Assembly (NCBI RefSeq): GCF_963583255.1
Contig: NC_084803.1
Coordinates: 16,813,428 to 16,877,427 of the forward strand
DNA length: 64,000 nt
Reading direction: 5' to 3'
From: Pyrus communis
Lineage: Eukaryota > Streptophyta > Magnoliopsida > Rosales > Rosaceae
Shown here: in pieces, positions 12,422-23,700 of the stretch
Layout of the letters: each line of letters begins with the position of its first letter
Numbering within the stretch: the first letter of the stretch is position 1
Notes under the pieces: generated by a model
Databases searched by the model: none
Told to the model about the DNA's origin: nothing
Seen by the model: only the letters and a program-made list of their open reading frames with translations
Position numbers and translations under genes: made by a program

Positions 12422-13697
12422 GAATGAATGAGCTGGTTGTTAAGTGGGAATTGAGAAATTGCGAATCGTTCAGGGATTTTGATTTTCCTCAATTGCTTTT
12501 GGACGTTTGAATTTCTCTAACACCTTATTTCCCTATTATTTATGAATTTTTTTACATTACACAGCGTATGGAGCGCACCGATATTTGAAACACGATTGCA
12601 ACGGTCAAGATCCAGACGTGCAAATCCAGCTACTCAACTTTAATTATAGTTTGAGGCAAACTACCGATCTTATAAATTTCAGCATGGGACTCTAATCAAA
12701 AACTCATCAAACCCGGCCTTGTTCTGAAGCATCGTAAACTAAGGCGATCCACTCGACCCTTTTGGTGTGATTGTCGGCGTACCATAACGTCACTTGAAAT
12801 AAATGACAATAATATATAATCGGATAAAGTAAAGTGCACCAAAGTAAACCTAAATCCATTCCAAAAGCAAAAGAAAAACATTAATTTAAGATAAAATTAA
12901 TCCGAACAAGAATGTAAAATTATTTTACCAATTGAAAGTAGAATTACTAGTTTTTTAGTGACGACATCCTACCTCCAATAAGGTTACTAGTATTTGTTTG
13001 GACAAATGGGACAACACGATAAGATTTATACAAAGGATATGTTTTACAAATAACGCATAGTTTTCTAACGTAGTGAGTCAAATTTGTAACTACCTCCGAT
13101 TAAAGTGGAAACAACTACCACCCCAAATTGAGCAGTCCTTATTGGTTTGCGGATCCAAATTGAATATTTGATATTTTCTTCGGGTTAGATATGCAACCTA
13201 GTCACGTAGTACAACATGTTTTAGATTGTTTCTCAATAAACCACTTTTATTTACAATTACTTTTGCTAAAAATAATCTTATTAGCAAGTACTAAAGTTTT
13301 TCATTGGTTAAAAAGGACAAGGCAAATCTAGGGTTTCCATGCTGTATAGTTTGCTGACGCATGCAATGAAATGTCAACGAAGATTTTGTAGGGAAGAGGA
13401 AAGAGAAATGGAGAAATTAATTAATTAACTCATTTAATAAAGTTTTTGTTTAAGACTAGAAAGTTTTGCCCGCGCGTTGCTGCAGGATTAGAAATTATGT
13501 GAAAAATTATCTTTAAAAATATAAACACATCAACTTATATCACATCTAATTGAATTACTGCAAAAACATATTGACGTGCTTAATATGAAAATCCATAAAC
13601 TATTCGACAATATGAAATCCAACAATCTCTAAAGATGAAAAATGAATGTAGAAATTCAGCAATCTCTAAAGATGAGAAACGAACGTAGAAATCCTAC

Positions 13698-13737
<40 letters not shown>

Positions 13738-14052
13738 CAATTAACAAATTCTCAGTAAATGATCACAAAAGAGGTATAAAAAAGTAATTCAACTTCTTAA
13801 TTTAAATCAGTTCTCACCATAACAAAAATAATGATATCGTTTTCACATTAACTTGGATTGATTTCGATCACCAGCATTAATAAAACCAGTGACTCCAACC
13901 TAAGCAAGTAAACGAGCAAATTAGATCCAAGCCAACCAACTTCGAATTTAACCAAATAAAAAAAAATAATTACAATTAAACTAACCTCTTCTTCCCATAT
14001 GAAGTAGTTGTTGTTCCCTGTTTTGCCTTTGTGAACAGTACATTGTTCACTC

Positions 14053-15158
14053 TCAACACACAAAATAATCCTGTGATACACACACCAAAAGCAACAATAA
14101 CAATAAACAAAACATACTTAATCTCCACATAAACATTAATCTCCAATCAGCTGACTCAATCCTTCAATGTTCTTTAACACAACTATGTGTCAATCTAACA
14201 ATTTTTTTTTTTAATCATATTTACAGGAAGAAGCAAACATATACACATAACAGATGGTTAAGTTTTAGCTGATAATGGAGCAATGGTAACAAACACTGCA
14301 GCTGTAACTCAAAGGTTAAACTGGTCTTGCAGTGTATGAAAAACTGTTTATTCGAGTGTGAGTTTGTCAATAATTGATAAGTTTGTGCATTGATAGTTAA
14401 GACGAAAGAAAGACTAAGGCCAATCAATATTCAAATGCAATAATTTTTTTTTATGAAAGTGAACGGAAGACAATGTGAGAACAGCATACCTTATAATGAA
14501 CGATGATCGGAGACAATGTTGTATGCAAAAATTCGTTAGCCTGTTTACTGAAGAGTAAATGTGTGAAATAGTACGCTGAAAAAGAAGAGTAAATAAAGTA
14601 TAAGTTGAAATACAGACTCAGAGTCACAGTAAAAAATTTAGGAAATAAATGAGTAAGAATAAACTGAAAAAGTATGCAACAAAAGATCAACCACTATGAA
14701 TCTTCTTGTACAACAGAAAAGCAAATTTTTCTTTCTTTTCCAAAAACATACAAACTCAGCTCATCTTTTGCATAGCAAAGATGGACCCAAAGGAGATTCC
14801 AAAAAAGAAAACCCCGTAGGAGACACACTATAGTTTCTGCCCACCACAGAGCTTAATCTCTGTCCACACACTATCCATACCCCTTACTGAATCAAAACCC
14901 CTAAATCGAACTGATCACAAAACTGGATTACTGCTCTTACTCTGTTAGACATACCCACACTTATCAATTTACACATAAATTTCAATTCTGAATCATTTGG
15001 GTTTCCAAAAAATTCCACAGAAATGCAAAAGTAGACAAATAAACTGAAACAAAATTATGTGCACTGGGGAATCAAGACTCACCCAAAATTGCTATCCAAT
15101 GCCCTACAATTGAGAACACGTTTACAAAGCCTTTCAAAGGCTCATATTCAACTTTCAT
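14053..15158 (-). CDS. Predicted small membrane protein, 59 residues, three coding exons
   Basis: No single frame shows this gene. Exon A runs 15158-15083 (start MKVEYEPLKGFVNV). A GTGAGT donor leads to exon B 14575-14490, preceded by a TTTTTCAG acceptor, and a GTATGC donor leads to exon C 14070-14053, preceded by TATCACAG. Joined, these stay open and end DYFVC-stop. The middle holds one strongly hydrophobic stretch (FSIVGHWIAILAYYFTHLLF, about residues 15-34), so a single-pass membrane protein is likely. Upstream, splice-like sites at about 15396/15364 and 15213, and a TATA-containing first exon near 15690-15910, suggest spliced 5' UTR exons. I do not recognise the family. Function unknown; the call rests on phase-consistent splicing only. 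Confidence 0.55.
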
Positions 15159-15915
15159 ATGCAAAGACTCTAAGCTCCAATTGTTATTTCTCAACTCTAG
15201 TTACTTCAGCTGCATAACAGAAAGAAAAAAAAAAATTATTTAACTATAATTAACTAATCTGATTTAAGATTAATAAAAAAAAAGTCGGAAATTTCAGCTT
15301 TAAAATTACATCTCAGGCTGGAAGTCGAATAAAAAACGTAGAATTTCAAAACTCCTCACCTTAATGTCAGAAACCCGAAAAACCGGATCTCCTGAAACCA
15401 AAAAGAAAACCAAATTAAATCTGAGGCCAAAATTCCCAAAATCACAACCAATTTAAATGAAAAACCCGTTTATAAATCCAACCAAAATCACAACCAATTT
15501 AAATGAAAAACCCGTTTATAAATCCAAATTTACACTCCCAAGCACATAACATTCAAAGTCCACACCAAATTGGCAGCAGGAAACGTGATCCGCTCCAAAT
15601 TTTCTGCAAATCGAGACCAAACTGACTATTTTTTAGCAAGCGAGCGTTGTCGTCTCCAGCCTCCGACAAAAGGATCTAAACAAATCTTAATGACTTAACC
15701 ATTTTTTGGAAAAAGCCGAGACACAGAGAGAACTCGAGATGGGAGAGCAAGGCCAGGATTGAAAAACCGAAATCAAGAAAAGCAACGAAGGAACAAAACC
15801 CTAACTCAAGATGACTCTCGAAGTCGAGAGAATGAGATGAGCGCCTTGTGGAAAACAGGGACACAAACGGAAAGAAAACAGAGAAGCGAGGGCAGTTCCG
15901 TCCAGACACTGGTCA
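15159..15915 (-). other. Likely spliced 5' UTR and promoter of the 59-residue gene
   Basis: On the minus strand, an AT-rich ATATATACTAAAA stretch near 15940 is followed by a CT-rich leader (about 15910-15690). A possible 32-nt exon then runs from 15395 to 15364, bounded by TTTCAG and GTGAGG. The exon carrying the start codon begins near 15213 after TTATGCAG. None of these leader pieces shows a long conserved frame. A 46-bp tandem duplication lies in the intron. Confidence 0.35.
15436..15526. repeat. 46-bp-period tandem duplication
   Basis: The 45 bases starting ccaaaatcacaaccaattta at 15436 recur exactly from 15482, one base after the first copy ends. Confidence 0.9.
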
Positions 15916-16599
15916 TCCACAGTACCCAACCCCTACGGATTTTAGTATATATGATATTGAAACGTGACGCAACCATAGTCTCTCTACCACTTACCATAAC
16001 TTCGTCCACGTCACCAAGATTCTAAATCTCGTTCAGTGGAGGGAGCATAAGATTCCTCATATTATCTCGCCATACTCCTTTTATTTACATTGTCATTGTC
16101 TAAATTAACTTATCAGAAATTAACGGCACGCATTTAATGCCTTTCTACAAAGGTCCCAATCCCAAGAAAGAAAGGAAAGTAGGAATCTTTGCTTCCAAAA
16201 ATATTCTTACGGTCATCTTGTGATTAAAGAATACATGATTACTCGCATTCAGATAATATCGGAAACAGTTTATTAATGATTATTACGTCTAATGTTTTAA
16301 TTCTCGATTTCAGCCCAAAATAAAAAAAGGGCCCGTTATGGTGGGCTTGTAAAATAAGCAGAAAAAAAAGCCCAAGAATCTCCAATCCGACAGAAAAAAC
16401 AGCGAAAGTTATTCTGGTCTTCCCACCTCGTCTTTCAAAAATACATGCGTCAATGTCGTCCCTCCAACGATTTTCATTTTTTATTTCGCGTCGAAGTAAA
16501 CCAGTCGTCTTCCTTCAAATTCTCGGAAGGCAGTTTCGGTCACCATCGTCCGCCCGGCCCGGCTGACCGACCGACGGTTCAGATTGCTGCGCGGCAGAA

Positions 16600-17546
16600 A
16601 TGGGGGGGATTGGTTTGCTCGCGTCGGATTTGGTAATCTCGTTCATGTGGGTATGGTCGGGCGTCCTGATTAAGATCTACGTGTTTAGCTTTCTGGGGTT
16701 TGGCCACGGACCCAGCGGGGAGATTATCAAGTGCGCCCTTTCGATTTTGAACATGTTTTTCTTTGCGTTGCTGGGTAAGGTGACCAACGGTGGCACCTAC
16801 AATCCTTTGACCGTGTTGACCGGCGCGTTTACCGGGGGTTTCAGGCGCTTTCTTTTCACTATTGCTGCCAGAATCCCTGCTCAGGTGACCCCCTTTGACT
16901 TGTTGATGGTTTGTTTGGATAGAGAGAAAATTTTAAGTAAAATAACGGAATCTAGATAGAAAATATTGTTTGGATAGATGGAAAGTCGATGATCTTCTTT
17001 TACCTCTCTTCAGGTTATTGGCTCTATTGCTGGGGTTAGGTTCTTAATTGCGACCTTTCCCGAAATAGGTCTGGGGCCTCGTTTGAACGTTGACATCCAT
17101 CGAGGTGCTCTTACAGAAGGATTGCTGACGTTTGCGATTGTTACTATCTCGCTTGGACTCGCCAGAAAAATCCCTGGGAGTTTCTTCAGGAAGACGTGGA
17201 TTTCCAGTGTTTCTAAGTTAACTCTTCATATTCTTGGCTCTGATCTGACTGGTGGTTGCATGAGCCCAGCCTCTGTAAGTACCTGCAACGATTCTTCACG
17301 TCTGTAAATCTGTTTCAGCTTGCTGAGATTTAATTTACGAAACTTGAATCCACTAAACCTGAACTTTATGGACTTTGGCAGGTGATGGGATGGGCTTATG
17401 CTCGCGGCGACCATATTACCAAGGAGCATATCATGGTTTACTGGCTTGCCCCGATAGAGGCCACTCTGCTGGCAATATGGACATTTAGGGTTGTCGTTCC
17501 ACCAGTCCAAGAGGAGAAGGTAGAAAACAAGGCTAAATCAGAATGA
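16600..17546 (+). CDS. SIP2-1: Aquaporin SIP2-1 (small basic intrinsic protein)
   Basis: Three exons (16600-16884, 17014-17274, 17382-17546) give 236 residues, the usual SIP length. Six hydrophobic segments are visible. The first pore motif is NPL (GGTYNPLTVL), which is normal for SIP2. LNVDIHRGALTEG, LTLHILGSDLTGGCM and MGWAYARGDHITKEH are family hallmarks, and the C-terminus is the short lysine-rich SIP tail (ENKAKSE). SIP2 proteins sit mainly in the ER membrane, with a narrow pore and low water transport. The second motif is unusual: it reads SPA, with Ser in place of the Asn that SIP proteins normally keep. A 63-codon upstream ORF starting at 16445 overlaps the start in another frame. The gene converges on the PPR gene, with under 200 bases between the stops. 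Confidence 0.93.
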
Positions 17547-17737
17547 AGAAATTCCACTGCATTTCTCCATGTCTTACGGACGTTCTAACCTGTCGACATT
17601 TAGAGAAGATCGACGATGGTTGAATTAAGCAAGTTTCTCCTGTATTTGAAATCATTGTGCCTTTGAATTTGTAATCTATGAAATGGAGGGTTCGGCCCTT
17701 CCCCAGCTTAGCATCCATAACAAAAGATGTTCTCTTA

Positions 17738-19345
17738 CTAGTCTTGATTTCTCAAACAGTAAGGGCTGGTGGCATGTTCATGGTAGTGCGAATCAGTAAC
17801 CCAGCTACTTCCGACTTCCTTAACCAGTCCTTTCGTCTCCATTACACTCCTCAATTCATCTACAGAATCCCACCTTCCGATGGTTGCATAAAAATTCGAT
17901 ATCAGAACATAATTCCCGGGCTTATCGGGCTCTAATTGCAGAAGATGCTTAGCAGCAAGCTCACCCCTTTTAACATCCAGATTAAGGCTACAAGCATTCA
18001 ACAATGCTGACCAGACTGCTGCTGTAGGCCTAATGCCATGCTTAACCATATCATCAAACACACACCACACTTCATCTATCTGACCGGCACGGCCTAACAT
18101 ATCCATGAAGCAGACATAGTGCTCCGGACCCAGGCCCAGACCATGCTTCTCTATCGCCAAATTAAAACACTCCCCACCTTGCTCCACCAGCCCTGAGTGC
18201 CCACAAGCTGAGAGAACAGCAAGAAAAGTCACAGAATTCGGCAACACTCCAGTTCTTTCTTCCCCCATCTTGTAGAACAGATCAAGAGCTTCAACCCCAT
18301 TCCCATGACTTCCATATGCATCAATCATGCTTGTCCACGAAACCACATCTTTATTACGAATTCCATTGAACAAAGATCGAGCATTCAAAATTTTCCCACA
18401 CTTTGCATACATGTCCAGCAAAATATTGCACATTTGGGTATCGGATATGAACCCATGACGCATTGCCACGCAGTGTATCTGCTTCCCAATCCACAAATTC
18501 GAATTCTCTGAGCAAGCAGCAAGAGCGCTAGTAAGTGCAATTACATTCGGTTTCATGGCGGACATAATCGACAATGCCTCTTCGTACTTCTTGTTTCGAA
18601 CACACCCGGCAACTAGAGAATTGAAGATGACATCATCCTTTCGACAATTCAAGCTCGAGAACACTTTCATGGCTTCACTCATACATCCAACAGCAGAGTA
18701 GAAATCAATCAAAGCGGTGCCCAAAATCACCATATCGCGGCCCATCACAACCACCATCCCGTGAACCTGCTTGCCTTGTCGAAATGCCTTGGAAAAGGCA
18801 CAAGCTTTAAGCAGAGAACACATAGTGAACTCGCTGAACTCCACTCTTTCCTTCCTCATTGCTTCAAAAACACCAACCGCTTCTCGGGCAAGCCCATGCC
18901 TTAAAAAGCTCGAAAGCAAAGCGTTCCAAGTCACAACATCCTTGAACTCCATCTCCTCAAAGGCTCTGACAGAGTCCTCCAAAAACCCATATTTGGAGTA
19001 CATGTCCATGACGGCAGTCTTTGCCACGGTTCCTGACTCGGAACCACTTTTGATCATCAGGCAATGGACTTGCCTGCCACGTTCGGGGCGGGGAAGAGCC
19101 CTGCAGGCACCAAGCACCGGAGTGAAAGTGTAGGCATTGAGGTCGGATTTCAAGCGATGAACGCGGCAGAAGAGAGCCCATGTAGAGGAAAATTGTCCGT
19201 TGCGAGTGTAAGAGGCGAGCAGGGAGTTGAGCGAGTAGATATCTCTGTGAGACGTTTCATCAAACAGGTGGTGGGTGTGGAAACCATTGAAATAGCATTT
19301 GGCGGGAAGGCGGAGGGAACGTATAGGACGAGTTAGGGCGGCCAT
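17738..19345 (-). CDS. Pentatricopeptide repeat protein, P-L-S/E type, At5g66500-like
   Basis: An uninterrupted 535-residue ORF from the ATG at 19345. The N-terminus is basic and Arg-rich (MAALTRPIRSLRLPAKCYFN), consistent with mitochondrial targeting. About a dozen PPR units follow, with recurring cores such as DVVTWNALLSSFLRHGLARE, DVVSWTSMIDAYGSHGNGVE and PNSVTFLAVLSACGHSGLVE. The C-terminal part (GIRPTAAVWSALLNACSLNL, LEPDKPGNYVLISNFYATIG) is an E domain. There is no DYW domain. Proteins of this type bind single-stranded organellar RNA and often direct C-to-U editing. The protein closely resembles the Arabidopsis At5g66500 type as I remember it. As is usual for the family, there are no introns. 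Confidence 0.93.
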   Translation of the reverse strand: MAALTRPIRSLRLPAKCYFNGFHTHHLFDETSHRDIYSLNSLLASYTRNGQFSSTWALFCRVHRLKSDLNAYTFTPVLGACRALPRPERGRQVHCLMIKSGSESGTVAKTAVMDMYSKYGFLEDSVRAFEEMEFKDVVTWNALLSSFLRHGLAREAVGVFEAMRKERVEFSEFTMCSLLKACAFSKAFRQGKQVHGMVVVMGRDMVILGTALIDFYSAVGCMSEAMKVFSSLNCRKDDVIFNSLVAGCVRNKKYEEALSIMSAMKPNVIALTSALAACSENSNLWIGKQIHCVAMRHGFISDTQMCNILLDMYAKCGKILNARSLFNGIRNKDVVSWTSMIDAYGSHGNGVEALDLFYKMGEERTGVLPNSVTFLAVLSACGHSGLVEQGGECFNLAIEKHGLGLGPEHYVCFMDMLGRAGQIDEVWCVFDDMVKHGIRPTAAVWSALLNACSLNLDVKRGELAAKHLLQLEPDKPGNYVLISNFYATIGRWDSVDELRSVMETKGLVKEVGSSWVTDSHYHEHATSPYCLRNQD

Positions 19346-20721
19346 CAATTGGGGTGAGGGAACGTCTTACATCTAAGGTTATACTCACTCTCGGCTTGCT
19401 TCCTTCTCCAACATGTTAGGATATGGAAGCCAAGTCTTATACGGCGTTATTAAGGAAATATAGAGCCGGAAGAGACGCCGCATCCACATGGCTCATCAAA
19501 TTGTTTATTGTTATTGAAACTTAGAAAAAAATATAAACTTAACGAGATTATTCATATTGAGTGAAAAATCATAATAATTTTATTTGAATTCATCTTTTTG
19601 AAAAATTTGGATGTCTCACAGCTAGTCATAATAATTTTATTTGAATTCGTCTTTATGAAAATTAAATTTACAATTTCTTACTTACAAAAAGAAATTTCTC
19701 TAGACCATAAAACTAAATAGTCTTGAAAAAAATAATTACCTCAAAATGCTAAAGAGAGCACATACTTTTTACCACATGATGTTGCATGTGATGTGTACTT
19801 GACATGTGAATTAATAAGTTCATGTCATTGAATGTTTGTTATGTGTCAGTTGTCGCATCACATTGTTCATGAATGTTGGTAAAATAATATGAACAAGGAT
19901 TATCTCCCTCCTTTTTTTCCCCTCCCCTCTTGTTTGAATGCTCATGATTTTCCCTCCTCTCCTGTTTGAATGCTCAGGATTTCATCTTGCATGGAGAGAG
20001 AAGAAAAAAGTAAAGAGAAGGGAAAAAAAAAAATTGTGAAAAGACGGAAGGGGGTGGAGGGAATCACCGTCTAGAAAATATGGTCTCCCTTACATTACTC
20101 TTATTGATTGAATGCAAGAGACACATGACTCATTGACGTGCGAGCATCATGCAACATGTACTTTCCTTTTTTAGTTAAAAATACATGAAAGTTGATATTG
20201 ACATTTCAAAATACACTCATGCTCGGGGAGACAACGCATTTTTTATGACGTAAAATTGACCTAAACCCTAGTGCAGAAAAGAGAACATGGGCAGTACACT
20301 AGACATTTAACAATTTACAACAACAACCAATTGTTATACAATCATAATTAGTAGCAGTATAAAATAATAGAGATCAACAAGAAAAGGGTCGAACTCCAGC
20401 AATTATACATCATTGAGGCGTCATGATTGTCACATGCAAAATAGTCATCTGTAAGCCTCTCTAGCTTTTATAACTCAATTTTTGTCCTTAAGTTTGGTCG
20501 GGTGGAGATTTAAGATGTTCCTTCTTTTTATTTATTACATATGCCTTTACTTCAGAGAGAATGTGTCCGTTGGTCTTCCAAATTTTGAACATACAACCAC
20601 CATATTTCATTCAATTATAATTTACCCAACAACTATTCTTTTGAGCCAAGGATACATAATTACTCGCGGTAAAAATAAAAAAAATCAAATTACATAATAT
20701 CTGCATGCATAAAAGCCGGCG
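19346..20721. other. Intergenic region, no gene seen
   Basis: AT-rich spacer between the PPR promoter side and the end of the auxilin-like gene. A short internal near-repeat (cataataattttatttgaatt at about 19569 and 19626) is visible. No coding exon or clear transposon ends were found. Confidence 0.5.
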
Positions 20722-23700
20722 CTACCGCTCTTCGGAGTTGAATTTGTTCCAAGCTTCCTGTATTAAACCAGACCAACGAACAAAATCAAACAAGTGAAGA
20801 AGAAGAAGCACAACTAGAAATCACTCAAGGCACAAACAGACAACTGCACTTGACGCACCTTTAGAAGATCGAAAACTTTCTCGCATATGTACTTCTGGTG
20901 AATGCTTGCACCCCGTTGTTGTAATTTGTCAGGATGAACGCATAGAGTGGCTTTCCGGTAAGCTCTCTTTACTGCTGCAGCTGTTATGACTTCTGTCAAG
21001 GGAACGGGCTGCCAACCACTATCAGCCCCAAGGATCTGTCAATGAAAAACGTCTAGTCAATTAACCACTTGATTGAGCCTAGCTCTATGCAACTGAAGAT
21101 AACAGGTTCATTCGCTGATACGTTCTATTTTTGTTAAATTAAACTCAAGTGATCAAGGAAGTCAATGAAGAATGAATGCCAAAACGTATGCAGATCAGTA
21201 ACACCTACATATTGCAAAGTTGAAAGTAATGCACGCAAGTTGCCTTCTTTTCCACTTGACCACCTCCTGACTTCTGCATCCAGAGTCTCGGCTAATCTCT
21301 GCAAACAGAATTAGATCCGAGACAATCAGCGAGAAATGAAACAACAATTCGAAGTCATAAAAGTTCATTTAATGTAGAGAGAATAATTACATTTCTCTCT
21401 GCTTGCTCTCTTTGTGCAAGAAGATCGCGCGTATTCTTCTCCGCAAGAGCTTTTGCCTGAAACAGTCCCAGAAAGCTTGGAATTATAATGCCGGGTAAGA
21501 CTAAACCACTCATAGATTATAAATGATTTAAAATCATACCGCTCGTTCAGCTGTTCTAGCATGCCTCTCTAGCCTAGCTTTACACCTTTGGGCTGATTCA
21601 CCTTCCACCACCTCATATCTCTCTGTAATAGAAAGTTTTGAAAAAAGAACAATAGTTTAGAGCCAACCAATCAATAACTCAAATATTGATGGAAACTATG
21701 AAAAGTTTAAAGAAAGATTGCTTAAATAACCATTGGAGCATTAAAAATCACGTACCACCATATACTGAGGAATATGGGTATCTTGATCCCCTAGTGCTGT
21801 CCGGTAGATCCTATGAATTACCAGCCAGTTCAGATCGCTGTTTGACAATATGAATTAATTAAAAGGATGATAAATCCAGCAGGAAAAAAAAAATACTCAC
21901 CGACGATGAAGAGCAGTGCCTTAAGCCAATATTTGTAGACGAAGTATAGAACTTATCAGAAACAGATCTTTGCACACGCTCTCTTGCTTCATATACAGCC
22001 CTTTCAGCCATTGCTTTTTCTGCAGCACGCTCTCGAGCCTCTGCAGTTGCTCTCTCTACTGCAGCACGCTCTGCCTTGAGCCTGGCCTCCATGGCTGTCA
22101 TCCCTGCTAATGACTTCTCCCTGGCCTCTGCACATGCCTTCTCCAGTCTTTCACGAGCCTCTGCCATTGTTCTTTGTCGAGCTTCAGCTGATGCTCTCTC
22201 AATAGCAGCTGATTCTGTCCTATCACGAGCATCCAAAAACGGCCATTCACGAGCTTCAAGTGTTGCTCTATCAACAGCCATCCTATCTTTTTCTCTTTCT
22301 CTCTCCCTTTCTCTTTCTTCCTCTATCTTTCTAAGGCGCTCATTTTCAAGCTCTCTTTCTCTTTTCAATCTTTCATTTTCTTTTTCCCCATTTTTAACGG
22401 TCTCTTTAAGACTCTTCTCTTTTCTCTCTGGTGGCTGACCTGCATTAAATTGCCCAGATGATTTCTGGCTGTTTAATTCTGTCATGGCTGGATGAGCTGC
22501 TGCTGTTTTCCTTTTATTTTCAACAAACTCTCTCACCAGTTTAGGTGTCAAGTATTCTTTCTTGTTTTCTTCTCTGATTGAGGCAGCTTCAACTTCCTTT
22601 AAGTCCTTTTTAGCTTCATGATCAAAATCCATTTGATTAAATTGCTCAACCCGTGGTGGTCCAAAGCGACTGCCAGGTTCTCCGGCTTTCTTCATGTGAA
22701 TGTCTAAAGGAACCGACTCATAGGCATCTTCCACTGCAACTTGGCTATTTCCTTCTTGTGTACCTTGCTGGGCCATGCCAGATTCTTTGAGCTTTTCATC
22801 AACCGGCACATTGTCGATTTCAAATGCCCCCAATTCCCCTTTGCTAGCTTTAGGTTCAGCCCTAATTTCTTCACTTGCTTTCTTGACACTGTCATCTACG
22901 GGAAGAGACTCACTGGCATCTTCCCTTCTGAACCAGTTCTCTCCATTTTCTAAATGGTGTGCAGATGCGTCAGATGCTTTAAGTTCCAAATCAATCAGCA
23001 TACTTACTCGTACTACTTCTGGCTGTGTATCACTATTGTTGTGTTCAGTCCTTTTCTCTCCATTTCCTTCATGAGCAGGGACTTCTTGTGTTGCTGCCAC
23101 TGTTTCACTGCTTTCATCATGCTTATTGGATAGTCGAGTCGCTTGAGAGTTCTGATTACAATCCTGGTTACATGTATCACCAGATACCCTGAGATCCTCC
23201 TGTTTCATGTACAAGGTCTGACCGTTTTCATTCCTCTCTGTCCCCTCATTTGTTGTGTTTAGGACATTCAGTTCTTCCCAGTCACCAGCAACTTTAACAG
23301 TCTTCCCAGTCTGTTCTGACTCATTAGCCTCTTCTAACGTGCTTTCAGTTCTAACTTGCCCAAAAGTTTCATTTAATCTTCCCTCAGCTCCTTCTTTGTC
23401 CCGAGCCTTCATTAATCCATTTATGTCATATTGCTGCTCACAAGCATGGGCCATTTTTATTCTTTGCTCAGCTTCCTTTCTTTCACAGGCATCTTGTTGT
23501 CTCTTCTCATATTCTTCCCTCTCGAGAGCTTCTTTTATCCGCTTCTCATATTCTTCTATTTGAGCAGCCTCTTTCTGTTTCTTCTTATTTTCCCGTTCAG
23601 CAGCCTCTTTTAGTTTCTTCTCAGTCTCTCGCAACTCAAGAGCCTTTTTCAGCCTTTTCTCATTTTCTACCTGCTCAAGAGCAGCCTCCTTTAACCTCAT

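Larger units (their letters stand above)
8286..14052. other. Repeat-rich intergenic region, no gene recognised
   Basis: Apart from the likely upstream 5' exon and promoter of the coiled-coil gene (to about 8,980), this AT-rich stretch holds a complete SINE, tandem TTAACGGGT-type repeats (9340-9700), and a pair of related dispersed repeats (about 10330-10745 and 12098-12421). An (AT)n microsatellite lies at 13702-13732. No conserved exon could be joined on either strand. Confidence 0.5.

Noticed and set aside
12696..12881. 61-codon minus-strand ORF
   Set aside because: No recognisable similarity, AT-rich surroundings and no consistent splice partners.
13450..13490. gcccgcgcgttgctgc motif that recalls a Helitron 3' hairpin
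   Set aside because: No CTRR end, no clean hairpin at the right distance and no matching 5' terminus were found.
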